Assembly (NCBI GenBank): GCA_943842505.1
Contig: CALTDI010000015.1
Coordinates: 39,901 to 103,900 of the forward strand
From: an uncultured Pseudomonadales bacterium
GTDB taxonomy: Bacteria; Pseudomonadota; Gammaproteobacteria; Pseudomonadales; Pseudohongiellaceae
DNA length: 64,000 nt
Direction of reading: 5' to 3'
A program made the position numbers and the translations under genes. Of the stretch, positions 1-9,259 are shown piece by piece. The notes beneath the pieces are model-generated. The model ran no database searches. It saw only the letters and a list, made by a program, of their open reading frames with translations, and was not told the DNA's origin. Positions within the stretch are counted from its first letter, which is position 1. The number at the start of each line of letters is the position of its first letter.

Positions 1-921
1 ACAGGCTTGGAAGAAGATCGCTATGTGAAGTCAGTCGAAGTCGTTGAAGTCAACGATGTAGACAATCAGGCAGGCACTGGCCGAGATACTGTTGGTGGCG
101 CCTATATCTTCCACCACATGATTTGGGGTACAGCCCAGCTTAACGAGAACGGCGAGCGTGATGGAAGCTTCTCCATTCCTTGGCCGGTTCACGAAGTCGG
201 CAGAAACGCTGACATCTTCGACGAAGATGCGGGTCGCCTGTTGAAGGCGGGTTCATCAATCGTTTCCGATTCCGTGCACTTGCACTCCAACGGACGTGAT
301 ACCACCGGTCACCTTGAGGTTGGTTTTCGTTTCCACCCTGAGGATTACAAGCCGAAATACCAGAATGCCTTCATCGGCCTGGGTAATGGCGTCGATATCA
401 GTATTACGGGTAACGAAAAGGACCAGGAGCTCCACGCCTACACGGTGCTTAATCAGCACACTAAGGTCATAACATTCGAGCCACACCTGCATGCTCCTGG
501 TGAGCGCATGTGTCTTGAGGCAATTTGGGGCTACACGGTAGAAACGCTTTCTTGCGTAGGCTACGACCACAACTGGGTGCGCGGCTATCCTTATGAAGAT
601 CACGCTGCTCCCCTGCTGCCTAAGGGCACTATCCTGCATATCGTTGGCTACATGAACAACACGGAGACTAATCCGAACGTTCCTGATCCGCGCAACTGGC
701 AGGGTTCTGGTAACCGCTCAGTAACGAATATGTTCATCGATCTGGGCATTCGCGTTACCTTAACGGATGATCAATTCTTCGAAGCTATGGAAGAGAGACG
801 TCAGGTACTGAATTTGGGACCAAATGACCATGTTATTGGTTGCCCACTATGCCTGGCTCCTCTAGTCGCTCCTATCGCCGAATCTGAAAGCGAAGAAGCG
901 AACGACGTAGCTGGCAACTAG
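1..921 (+). CDS. Copper type II ascorbate-dependent monooxygenase-like (PHM/DBM-like) protein, 5' partial at window edge
   Basis: Frame open from base 1. Motifs match the PHM copper ligand pattern: FHHMIWG (HH), HSNGRDTTGHLEVGFRF, FEPHLHAPGERM (HxH), YDHNWVRGYPYED...LPKGT, and a Met in RSVTNMFIDLG. Confidence 0.75.
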   Translation, partial: TGLEEDRYVKSVEVVEVNDVDNQAGTGRDTVGGAYIFHHMIWGTAQLNENGERDGSFSIPWPVHEVGRNADIFDEDAGRLLKAGSSIVSDSVHLHSNGRDTTGHLEVGFRFHPEDYKPKYQNAFIGLGNGVDISITGNEKDQELHAYTVLNQHTKVITFEPHLHAPGERMCLEAIWGYTVETLSCVGYDHNWVRGYPYEDHAAPLLPKGTILHIVGYMNNTETNPNVPDPRNWQGSGNRSVTNMFIDLGIRVTLTDDQFFEAMEERRQVLNLGPNDHVIGCPLCLAPLVAPIAESESEEANDVAGN

Positions 922-940
922 TCGAGGTTGTAGTAATAAG

Positions 941-1873
941 ATGAGTAAGTTAATTAGTAAATCAATCAGCAGGGTTAACGCCCTGCTGATTGCTGTTTTT
1001 ATAGTAGTCACATCGAGTGCAGCCCTTGCCGACACCTATCAGTTCGGACAGCACATCGAACCTGCCTATGAAGGCTGGCACCCGAATGCAGACGGCACGT
1101 TCAGCTTCATGTTTGGTTATATGAATGAGAACTGGACCGAGCAACCGGACGTCGCTGTTGGAGACAATAATTTTTTCTCTCCCGGTGATGCCGACAGAGG
1201 ACAACCAACCCATTTCTTGCCGCGCAGAAACCGCTTCACCTTTGAGGTAGTTGTACCTTCCGATTGGGGTGAACGCGAGCTGGTTTGGACGCTGAACGTA
1301 AATGGTGTTGAGCGTAAAGCTTATGCAACGCTGAAAGACGATTATCTGGTGGATAATATGGTCATCGCTTCCGAGACCGGTTCACTAGGTGCCGGCACCA
1401 GTAGTCCAGAGTCTCGTGCCAATATCCCGCCAGTAGTCACTATTCAGGGTGACGATATTCGCACTGCACGCGTCGGCGAAGAGATAAGCTTCGTCACTCA
1501 AGTAATTGACGACGGTTTGCCGAAAGCTAGACGAGAAAGCACTACGAGTGAGGACGCTCTCCAGAGACGCATGATGCGCCCCCCTACTCGCATTACCGTA
1601 GGGAAGGTGAACGGACTGTTCTTATCCTGGAACAAATATAGAGGTCCGGGCAATGTGACATTTGACCCTCCCATGCCCAAGCCTTGGGAAGACACTAGAA
1701 CATCTGCCAATTCTCCCTGGGGTGCACTCTGGTTACCACCAGAAGCGCCAGAGGATGGCCTGTATGAGGTAACCGCAACCTTCGATACACCAGGTACTTA
1801 TATTCTCTGGGGGCGTGCCGACGATGGTGGCCTTTATACCGATGGCTACATCACAGTGAATGTTACCGAGTAA
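941..1873 (+). CDS. Secreted protein of unknown function, paralog 1
   Basis: N-terminal signal peptide; long blocks identical to the next ORF (RGQPTHFLPRRNRFTFEVVVPSDWG, DNMVIASETGSLGAGTSSPESRANI, WEDTRTSANSPWGALW). Confidence 0.8.
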   Translation: MSKLISKSISRVNALLIAVFIVVTSSAALADTYQFGQHIEPAYEGWHPNADGTFSFMFGYMNENWTEQPDVAVGDNNFFSPGDADRGQPTHFLPRRNRFTFEVVVPSDWGERELVWTLNVNGVERKAYATLKDDYLVDNMVIASETGSLGAGTSSPESRANIPPVVTIQGDDIRTARVGEEISFVTQVIDDGLPKARRESTTSEDALQRRMMRPPTRITVGKVNGLFLSWNKYRGPGNVTFDPPMPKPWEDTRTSANSPWGALWLPPEAPEDGLYEVTATFDTPGTYILWGRADDGGLYTDGYITVNVTE

Positions 1874-1885
1874 TTAGTGAATTAT

Positions 1886-1912
1886 AAAAAGGGGCGTTAT
1901 TCGCCCCTTTTT
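1886..1912 (+). terminator. Rho-independent terminator, potentially bidirectional
   Basis: aaaaaGGGGCGttattCGCCCCttttt directly after the 941-1873 stop codon. Confidence 0.85.
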
Positions 1913-2044
1913 ATTGCCTGAAATTTGAATATTTCCGCAGGTGAAAATTTATTAAAACTGGTCTAGATAGAATTGATCAGAGGCAACGCTATAATCTTCT
2001 CAGTCGTTATGCTTAAAACACGTTATTACTAACTAATAAAAAAA

Positions 2045-3010
2045 TTGTGCCAGGGGAAAGACATGAACCATTATTCGAATAATAAGACAAAATGGCTAAC
2101 TGGGTTGCTTCTCTTCTCGGTACTGAGCACCCAGTCAGCAACGGCGCAGCTCAGCTATCGGACCGGCGCTGAGATCGAGCCAGGTTATGAAGGATGGCGT
2201 GCCAACGAAGATGGGACCTATACTCTTATTTTCGGATATATGAATGAGAATTGGGAAGAACAGCCTGACATTGAGGTCGGAGAAAGTAACTTCTTTACTC
2301 CCGGAGATGCCGACCGAGGACAACCTACACATTTTTTACCAAGGCGTAATCGGTTCACCTTTGAGGTAGTTGTGCCATCAGACTGGGGCGACCGTGAGCT
2401 AGTTTGGACACTAACTCACAATGGCGAAACCAACAGGGCCTATGGCACACTGACTACTGACTATCTGATCGATAATATGGTTATCGCCTCAGAGACCGGT
2501 TCTTTAGGCGCTGGAACTAGCAGCCCCGAATCCCGAGCCAATATTGCTCCCGTAGTCACCGTTCAGGGTGAAACGATGAATGGGGGCATTACGAGAAACG
2601 CAAAAGTCGGTGAAGAAATTATCATCACAACACATGTGGCCGATGATGGCTTGCCCAAGCCCCGCAGCACGACCTCTGCACGAACAAGTACATCGGTTCA
2701 GGAACGCATGATGCGACCACCACGCCGAACTACAGTAGGTAAAACTAACGGGCTGTTCCTATCTTGGAATAAGTACCGAGGCCCCGGCGAGGTTAGCTTC
2801 GAGCCAGCACAGGTAAAACCCTGGGAAGACACAAGAACTTCAGCAAACTCACCGTGGGGAGCTCTTTGGACCCCTCCTCCCATTCCAGAAGATGGCATCT
2901 ACGAAGTGAGGGCCACATTTTCAGAACCGGGCGAGTATGTGCTGTGGGCCCGAGGCGATGATGGCGGGCTTTATCACGATCAGCGCATCACGGTTAACGT
3001 AAGCCCTTAA
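2045..3010 (+). CDS. Secreted protein of unknown function, paralog 2 (true start may be the internal ATG MNHYSNN at 2063)
   Basis: Tandem paralog of 941-1873; signal peptide-like N-terminus after MNHYSNNKTKWLTGLLLFSVLS. Confidence 0.8.
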   Translation: MCQGKDMNHYSNNKTKWLTGLLLFSVLSTQSATAQLSYRTGAEIEPGYEGWRANEDGTYTLIFGYMNENWEEQPDIEVGESNFFTPGDADRGQPTHFLPRRNRFTFEVVVPSDWGDRELVWTLTHNGETNRAYGTLTTDYLIDNMVIASETGSLGAGTSSPESRANIAPVVTVQGETMNGGITRNAKVGEEIIITTHVADDGLPKPRSTTSARTSTSVQERMMRPPRRTTVGKTNGLFLSWNKYRGPGEVSFEPAQVKPWEDTRTSANSPWGALWTPPPIPEDGIYEVRATFSEPGEYVLWARGDDGGLYHDQRITVNVSP

Positions 3011-3013
3011 TAG

Positions 3014-3634
3014 CTAGCGCGGCGCGCTGGAGGAATCCTGCGATCGCTCCGCCTCTTCAGCCTCTAGCTTAATTGTGAAGGGAGGATCGTAGCGAGGTTT
3101 ATCCTGATTGAGGATGATATTCGTGCGCGGTGGCGTCACATAGCGAACATCGGAATCGGGCCCAGCGTTTTGCGTATCTACTAGCAGAGCTTCTGCAGCC
3201 TTTGTTAACGATGGGGCCTGCGCATCCGGCCCGAAGGAAAAGCTAAAACTCCCTCTGACTAAAAAGTCATTCTCGGCTAGAATCGCCCAGTCTGCCGTGT
3301 AATAGGTAGCTATATCGAGTTGCGGAACATCCCAAAAGAATTCCTCTTGTACCGTCGGATCGTAGCGAAAGCTAATATCCACCCAATCTCGTAACTCATT
3401 CCTAAGAGTCAATTTAACCAGTCGCACAGCGTAGGGAAACTCCAAACGCAGTCGCTCGGGAGCAGCCGCCAGGACACTGTCATCTGCGGGTGAGGTTTCT
3501 GTTTCGATGCTAATTACTGTAACATCTTCACCTTGAGCATAGAGGCCTCCAACAGGAGACTGAGCAATGGCAGAATGCCATAGCCCTAGACTCAGACAAG
3601 CTATACAGACTTTTTGGATTGAGTACGGATTCAA
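3014..3634 (-). CDS. CopC-like periplasmic domain protein lacking His ligands
   Basis: SPADDSVLAAAPERLRLEFPYAVRLVKLTL...YYTADWAILAENDFLVRGSFSFSFG follows the CopC pattern; signal peptide; the mature part has no histidine. Confidence 0.6.
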   Translation of the reverse strand: MNPYSIQKVCIACLSLGLWHSAIAQSPVGGLYAQGEDVTVISIETETSPADDSVLAAAPERLRLEFPYAVRLVKLTLRNELRDWVDISFRYDPTVQEEFFWDVPQLDIATYYTADWAILAENDFLVRGSFSFSFGPDAQAPSLTKAAEALLVDTQNAGPDSDVRYVTPPRTNIILNQDKPRYDPPFTIKLEAEEAERSQDSSSAPR

Positions 3635-3683
3635 TGCGCTTCCACTTTAGTCCCGCCATGGCGAAAATTTCAATTCTTGCGAT

Positions 3684-3719
3684 ACTTTCGCAACTTTCGC
3701 AACTTTCGCAACATTCGCG
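3684..3719. repeat. 9-bp tandem direct repeat (actttcgca x3 plus a degenerate fourth copy)
   Basis: Read directly: actttcgca-actttcgca-actttcgca-acattcgcg, in the divergent intergenic region. Confidence 0.9.
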
Positions 3720-3826
3720 CCTATTGCCACTTAAAACTGATGACGAAGAATAGCATCGCCGACCAAATTTGGGAAATGTGAAGATAGCCAGAATATGGGT
3801 ATAAGATAGAGGAAAGAAGGCCAATA

Positions 3827-4624
3827 ATGCAGGGAACAAACATAGATCTAATACTCGACGAGCTCGAGAATAGCAATTCCAACACCACACGGTTTAGCGA
3901 GAACTGGTCACAGGGTCGCTCAGCTTACGGTGGACTGGCGGCTGCATTTGCGGTAACCGCCATGAGAAAAAAACTAGCCCAAGCACAGACCATTCGTTCC
4001 CTAATGGTCTCTTTTATCGCACCGGTCGCTGCCGGCGAAGTTACGGTAGAGGCTTCTCTTCTTCGCCAGGGGAAGAACGTATCTCAGTGCAGTGCGAACG
4101 TAATATCACAGGGGCAGATTGCCCTTCAAGCCATGGCAGCTTTTGGTAATTCGCGCGAGGCCTTCGAGCCTCCCCGTCAAGCCATAAAGGAATTACCGGA
4201 CAGAAATAGCGGCATAGCTTTTAGCGACAACAGCAAACAGACGCCCCATTTCTTGCAGTACTTCGATGGCTGCTGGATTGGTGGTGGCATACCCTTCTCC
4301 GGTAACTACAAGCCGTTTCTAAATCTATGGGTTCGGCACAAGCAAGATGTTTCCCGCTTTCCTGTAGAGAAGCTGTTAGCGATAGCCGATATTCCGCCAC
4401 CGGTACTGCTATCTCATTTTGATAAACCTCCCGTCCCGGCAAGCTCGCTGAGCTGGTCCTTAGAATTTATAGAGGCGCCGGAGTCGATAAGCAGTGAATG
4501 GTTCTATATGGAATTCGAAGTCGATGCTGCGGCAGATGGCTATACGCAGCAATCCGGCAAGATATACGACGAGTCAGGCCGATTGATAGCACTAACCCGG
4601 CAGTGCATGGTCTATTTCGGCTGA
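3827..4624 (+). CDS. Acyl-CoA thioesterase family protein (TesB-like double hotdog)
   Basis: SQGRSAYGGLAAAFAVTAM...SLMVSFIAPVAAGEVTVEASLLRQGKNVSQCSANVISQGQIALQAMAAFG. Confidence 0.75.
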   Translation: MQGTNIDLILDELENSNSNTTRFSENWSQGRSAYGGLAAAFAVTAMRKKLAQAQTIRSLMVSFIAPVAAGEVTVEASLLRQGKNVSQCSANVISQGQIALQAMAAFGNSREAFEPPRQAIKELPDRNSGIAFSDNSKQTPHFLQYFDGCWIGGGIPFSGNYKPFLNLWVRHKQDVSRFPVEKLLAIADIPPPVLLSHFDKPPVPASSLSWSLEFIEAPESISSEWFYMEFEVDAAADGYTQQSGKIYDESGRLIALTRQCMVYFG

Positions 4625-4735
4625 TTTAGTCAGCGACCTTCCTAACTCCCTGGATTCGCTAAGGCGACAGCAAGATAGAGAGTAGCGCAGGTTTTTGTTA
4701 GAATTTAGCCTTTGGGAGAATAGCGAGGTGACAAG

Positions 4736-5236
4736 TTGATAAGCATGAATACACTTCAACGAAAAGTGAGTCTACTCGTCCTTGGCGCGTTGCTGGGCTT
4801 GCTGTCCTCTACCAATTCATTAGCGCAGCATAGCCATGGCGTTCTAACTCCTGGCGTAACCTTTCCCCCGGACGATTCTGTACTAACCGAACCTCCACAA
4901 ATGATCACTATGAGTTTTCGGGTAGACGTGCGGCTGCTAAAGCTCGCGCTGTATACCGCGGAAGATGAATGGATCAATATCGACTTTCAATACGACCCTT
5001 CACGATTTAGTCACAGCTTCGTCTTGCCGATACCGGGAGAACTACCCAAATCGGAATACTATATCGCTCGCTGGTCAGTAACAGATGATAGAAGAGGATT
5101 GGTGAATGGTGAGTTTACATTCGCCTTCGGTTCCGGCGCTATACCCCCATCCGAGACGATCGCATCTAAAGTGAGCGATCGCGTTGAGATTCTGCCCTCT
5201 ACCGGCTCCTATCGCTATCAACGGCCCACTAACTAA
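4736..5236 (+). CDS. CopC-like periplasmic domain protein, second atypical copy
   Basis: FPPDDSVLTEPPQMITMSFRVDVRLLKLALYTAEDEWINIDFQYDPS...YYIARWSVTDDRRGLVNGEFTFAFG; signal peptide. Confidence 0.6.
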   Translation: MISMNTLQRKVSLLVLGALLGLLSSTNSLAQHSHGVLTPGVTFPPDDSVLTEPPQMITMSFRVDVRLLKLALYTAEDEWINIDFQYDPSRFSHSFVLPIPGELPKSEYYIARWSVTDDRRGLVNGEFTFAFGSGAIPPSETIASKVSDRVEILPSTGSYRYQRPTN

Positions 5237-5287
5237 GATTCTGGTGATGTTCGAATCTGGGCCTATACTCGCCACATCAAATACTAG

Positions 5288-6025
5288 CTAGCGGAACTTG
5301 AAGCCCTGCCCCTCAAGAAAACCTTTCATGTGTGGTCTGGCCTTCTCAGAGAGAAGTGAGGACACCTGCTCGGTCCAGCTAATTCCATGCCCTCCTCCTG
5401 TCCTGGTCTTGTAGTATTCGCGAATATGCTCGTCATATTCCGAGATAGCCTCTCTATCCCCTACTTCGTTATAGACCTCTTCCTTTAGTATTACCGATAG
5501 AGGAAGCCTAGGCTTGACCTCAGGATCCTGGTCTGGATAGCCGAGGCACAGGCCAAAGACGGGGTAGACCCCCTTAGGTAGCTCAAGCAATTCGGATACT
5601 TGGGCCGGGTCATTCCTGATCCCCCCGATATAACAGATTCCCAAACCCACCGATTCGGCCGCCGCCACCATGCTCTGCGCCATTAAGGCAACGTCTACAG
5701 TAGCGATAATAAAATGTTCCGTATAATCACCTTCGAATGATTTCTCATACTCTGCACAATAATTTCCTGGCCGCTTCAAGTCTGCACAGAAAATCATGAA
5801 CTCGGCAGCCGATTCAACATAGCTCTGGCCACCCGCCAGCTTGGCGATCGCGCTTCTGGTTTCTGCCTTCTTTATTCTAACCACCGTAGAACCCTGCAAA
5901 AAACTTGAGGTCGCGGCGGCCTGACCCGCAGTTATGAGGTCAGCAAATAGCTCCGGCTCAATAGCCTGATTGGTAAATTTTCGAATACTGCGGTGGGACT
6001 TCAGCAAGTCAATCACTGAGCTCAT
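5288..6025 (-). CDS. nfsA: Oxygen-insensitive NADPH nitroreductase, NfsA family
   Basis: DLLKSHRSIRKFTNQAIEPE...GLGICYIGGIRNDPAQVSELLELPKGVYPVFGLCLGYPDQDPEVKPRLPLSVILKEEVYN. Confidence 0.85.
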   Translation of the reverse strand: MSSVIDLLKSHRSIRKFTNQAIEPELFADLITAGQAAATSSFLQGSTVVRIKKAETRSAIAKLAGGQSYVESAAEFMIFCADLKRPGNYCAEYEKSFEGDYTEHFIIATVDVALMAQSMVAAAESVGLGICYIGGIRNDPAQVSELLELPKGVYPVFGLCLGYPDQDPEVKPRLPLSVILKEEVYNEVGDREAISEYDEHIREYYKTRTGGGHGISWTEQVSSLLSEKARPHMKGFLEGQGFKFR

Positions 6026-6079
6026 GAGAACATCCTATTAGTTGGTCAAGTAAGATAGTTAGTTAAGATAGCTAAAAAA

Positions 6080-7264
6080 TTAATGGCTAGTGTTAGTAAG
6101 ATTGTCGAGGAATGACGGCACGATATCGTTGGCGAGATTTGATTCAGCATTAAATAAAAGCACCAGCCCTATATTTGCCTCAGGCACAAATGCCATCTCA
6201 GACCTATAGCCACGCACACCGCCGCCATGATGCACCACACGCTGCCCCTCGTAGTCGAAAACTCGCCAACCTGTCGCATAGTAAGCCTTTTCAAGACCCG
6301 ACCAGCGGTTGAAATAGTTGCCTCTGGGGGTTGCGATAATGGGTTCGTGTAACTGCGAAAGAAAATCGGGAGACAGCACTTCTGGAAAAGCCCCCAGATT
6401 AGCTCGCACCCACATACTCATGTCGAAGATGCTTGCGTTAATTCCAGAGGCGGGAGCGACCGAGTAATAGGCAGGATTAGTAGAGGTGGTGCGCCATGCG
6501 CCCCTCGATTGGCGATGCGGAGCTGTAGCCTCTAGATTTTCCAAATAGGGCTCCATGCCTACGGATGCGGTAGTCATTCCCAGGGGTTTGAAAATCTGTT
6601 CGTAAATAAATTTCTCATAACTCTCGCCAGTGCTCTGCTCGACGACATCACCAATCAGAGAAAAGACTACGTTCTGATAGCCATAACAATCGCCCGGCTG
6701 ACATACCGTTGGAATCTTCGAGAAACGTGACTTGATTCGATCATAGCCCACTCCGTCGTCCAGTAAATTAGAATAGGAGTGCGGCATCAAGCCTGTCGAA
6801 TGGCTTACCACATGCTTGAGTGTGATGGCACCGGATGAACGACGCGTACCTAAATGCATCGTAGGAAAAAGATCGGTGAGCTTTGTGTCCCAGGTTTGAT
6901 AATGCTGATCAACCAAGAGTGCCGCTGAGGTGCCTGCAAAGGTCTTGGACATCGAGGCGATGCGAAATACAGAGTCGGTGTGCACAGGCTCGCGAGTTTC
7001 GATGCTTTTCACGCCCCATGTCTGCATATGCATGATGCCTTCGCGGGAAACTATCGCCAAGGCAACACCGGGAATTTTCTTTTCTCGAGTCGAAGCTTCC
7101 ATCCATGCTACAAATTTGGACAGGTCGTAGTTGTAGTCAGTCTCTAAGGTCGGATCGCCAGCTAGTAGCGACGAGCTACCCAGAAACAAACTTGAGGCAA
7201 AGAAGCGGATGAGCAGAGTTCGAATTTTGATAGATACTTCCCTGTTATGCATGCACATAGTCAC
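6080..7264 (-). CDS. Beta-lactamase family serine hydrolase (class C/esterase-like)
   Basis: SMSKTF (SxxK), YQNVVF (YxN), HHGGGVRGYRS (HxG); N-terminal signal region. Confidence 0.85.
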   Translation of the reverse strand: MTMCMHNREVSIKIRTLLIRFFASSLFLGSSSLLAGDPTLETDYNYDLSKFVAWMEASTREKKIPGVALAIVSREGIMHMQTWGVKSIETREPVHTDSVFRIASMSKTFAGTSAALLVDQHYQTWDTKLTDLFPTMHLGTRRSSGAITLKHVVSHSTGLMPHSYSNLLDDGVGYDRIKSRFSKIPTVCQPGDCYGYQNVVFSLIGDVVEQSTGESYEKFIYEQIFKPLGMTTASVGMEPYLENLEATAPHRQSRGAWRTTSTNPAYYSVAPASGINASIFDMSMWVRANLGAFPEVLSPDFLSQLHEPIIATPRGNYFNRWSGLEKAYYATGWRVFDYEGQRVVHHGGGVRGYRSEMAFVPEANIGLVLLFNAESNLANDIVPSFLDNLTNTSH

Positions 7265-7447
7265 TGGATGACTCTTGGTGGTTTTAGCACCTGATTTTGT
7301 TTTGGCTTAATAGTCGGATCACTCATTGCTCGCAGATCTGCAATAGCAGATCACTAGTTTAACCGCGTTGTCGAACGCTGGATACCAATTGCATCAGATA
7401 CGGCATTATCCCGATGCAGGTATTGGGCGAGCGTTTTTGCCGGCAAT

Positions 7448-7500
7448 AAAAAAAGCCGACCTAACTTCAGTTAATCCTTCTTAACTCTAGTTAAGTCGGC
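7448..7500 (-). terminator. Terminator for the degP/degQ-like gene
   Basis: GCCGACCTAACTT...AGTTAAGTCGGC stem; on the minus strand followed by a run of seven T (plus-strand aaaaaaa at 7448-7454). Confidence 0.75.
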
Positions 7501-7577
7501 CAAGCGGGGGCACTTTTTAGTTAAAAGAATCTAGTCTGGTAGCCGCGCTGCCCCGGTAAACACGACTTCACTTCGCA

Positions 7578-8999
7578 TCAGGGGAGAAACAACAACATTC
7601 TGCGCCCCTCTCGAATGATGGTTAGTGCAGTTATGGAGCCGCTCGAGCCTTCGGCGCTGGCTGAAGTGGCAGCATTAAAGGCCTCAAGGTCAGCTATTTG
7701 CCTGCGGTTTACCTCAATAATCACATCGCCTTCTCGTAAACCTGCCGCCCAAGAATCTCCTGATTGACTTAAAGAAACAACTTCAACACCCTGTTTTGAA
7801 TGAGGATTTCTACTTCGAGTAGTTTCTAGCACCGCCCCGCGGAACTCCTTGTTGGCCGCATCTAGCGAGCCGGCAGCAATCGCCTGACCCGAGGAGCCCC
7901 CGATCCTGGCTTGCAGGGTTTCGCGCTTGCCATTGCGATACAGCGCCAACTCTACCTGCTGCTCCTGAAGCATGAGCCCCACCCTATTTCGCAACTGCCT
8001 GCTGCCATTCACCTCTTCCCCATCTACCCCCACAATGACATCCGACACCTGCACCCCAGCCATGTCCGCGGCACTATCGGGCATCACACTCGTCACAACA
8101 GCGCCATAATCAACCTCAACGTCTAACGCTGCGACAATATCGGGGGTAGCGTCGGCTATGGTCACGCCAAGCAACCCGCGCCGTACCTCTCCATCGCGTC
8201 TCAGGTGCTCCATGACCGTTGCCACCATATCTGTAGGCACAGCAAAGCCTATACCGTTACTGCCGCCACTACCGCTTATGATTGCCGTGTTGATCCCTAT
8301 TAACCTGCCCTCCATATCCACCAGGGCGCCACCGGAATTACCCTGGTTAATAGCCGCATCTGTCTGGATAAAGTCCTCATAGTTATCATTGTTTATGCCT
8401 GCACGGCCCAGAGCGCTGACAATACCCGAGGTAACCGTTTGCCCAATACCGAACGGGTTGCCAATGGCGACAACATAGTCGCCAACGGCGACTGTGCTGA
8501 CATCGGCAAAGTCAATTTCAACGAGGTTCTCTGCCTCGACCTGCAATAGCGCTACGTCGGTGCCAGGATCACTGCCTAGGAGCTTCGCTCTCAGACTTCT
8601 ATCATCACTGAGCCGCACTGTTATCTGAGAGGCATCAGCAACTACATGATGATTCGTGATGATAAGGCCCTCCGAGGCATCGACGATTACCCCTGACCCG
8701 GCGCCAGTAGCGTAGGACCGATGAGGTGCTTCGATATTCCCCTCGGGAGCTTCTCCGAAGAAGCGTCTCGCTCCCTTCGGCAACTCCTCACCATTGAAAA
8801 AATAGCGTCCCGCAGTGGGCATGGCCTTGCGGACATTGATACTGACTACTGCTGGAGTAACCTGCTCTAACATAGGTGCCAGAGAGGGTATGCCCTGCCT
8901 CAACGCCCCAGTGCTTATAGCTTGAGCCTGAGCTGCCAAGAGCATAAGCGCCGCCAGTGTAAGCAATTTCCCCGATCTAATAGATATTCCACTCTTCAT
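7578..8999 (-). CDS. Do-family periplasmic serine endoprotease (DegP/DegQ)
   Basis: GSGVIVDASEGLIITNHHVV, GTDVALLQVEAENL, QTDAAINQGNSGGALVDMEGRLIGINTAI, two PDZ-like regions. Confidence 0.93.
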   Translation of the reverse strand: MKSGISIRSGKLLTLAALMLLAAQAQAISTGALRQGIPSLAPMLEQVTPAVVSINVRKAMPTAGRYFFNGEELPKGARRFFGEAPEGNIEAPHRSYATGAGSGVIVDASEGLIITNHHVVADASQITVRLSDDRSLRAKLLGSDPGTDVALLQVEAENLVEIDFADVSTVAVGDYVVAIGNPFGIGQTVTSGIVSALGRAGINNDNYEDFIQTDAAINQGNSGGALVDMEGRLIGINTAIISGSGGSNGIGFAVPTDMVATVMEHLRRDGEVRRGLLGVTIADATPDIVAALDVEVDYGAVVTSVMPDSAADMAGVQVSDVIVGVDGEEVNGSRQLRNRVGLMLQEQQVELALYRNGKRETLQARIGGSSGQAIAAGSLDAANKEFRGAVLETTRSRNPHSKQGVEVVSLSQSGDSWAAGLREGDVIIEVNRRQIADLEAFNAATSASAEGSSGSITALTIIREGRRMLLFLP

Positions 9000-9259
9000 C
9001 TTGAAATCTCCTCTTTAAACCTTATAAATGAATATAGGCCTCAGATTTACTGGCCTGCAGACCGCAATGCATACAGTTTGGAGAGAGAGACGACGAATAA
9101 CCTGAAATTGAGGTGAATTTTATGTCCAGAAAACCTGCAGAGGGAGAAAATTGCGGTTTGAGCGGTCTTATTAAACTAGAATATGAAGCGATTAGAGGGC
9201 AATAGAGGCCATACAGCGGTGCTTCATAGCAATTTCAAATCGAGACCTTCTCTCAGTTT

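Noticed and set aside
256-639. Minus-strand ORF opposite the PHM-like gene, and the many similar antisense ORFs throughout the track
   Set aside because: They mirror well-supported coding genes, have atypical composition and no recognisable motif; typical shadow ORFs.
1967-1995. Promoter upstream of the second secreted paralog based on TATAAT at 1990-1995
   Set aside because: No acceptable -35 hexamer at 16-18 bp spacing; TTGATC lies too close.
3528-3890. Minus-strand 120-aa ORF containing CESCESCES repeats
   Set aside because: The Cys-rich repeat is just translation of the 9-bp intergenic tandem repeat; overlaps two better genes.
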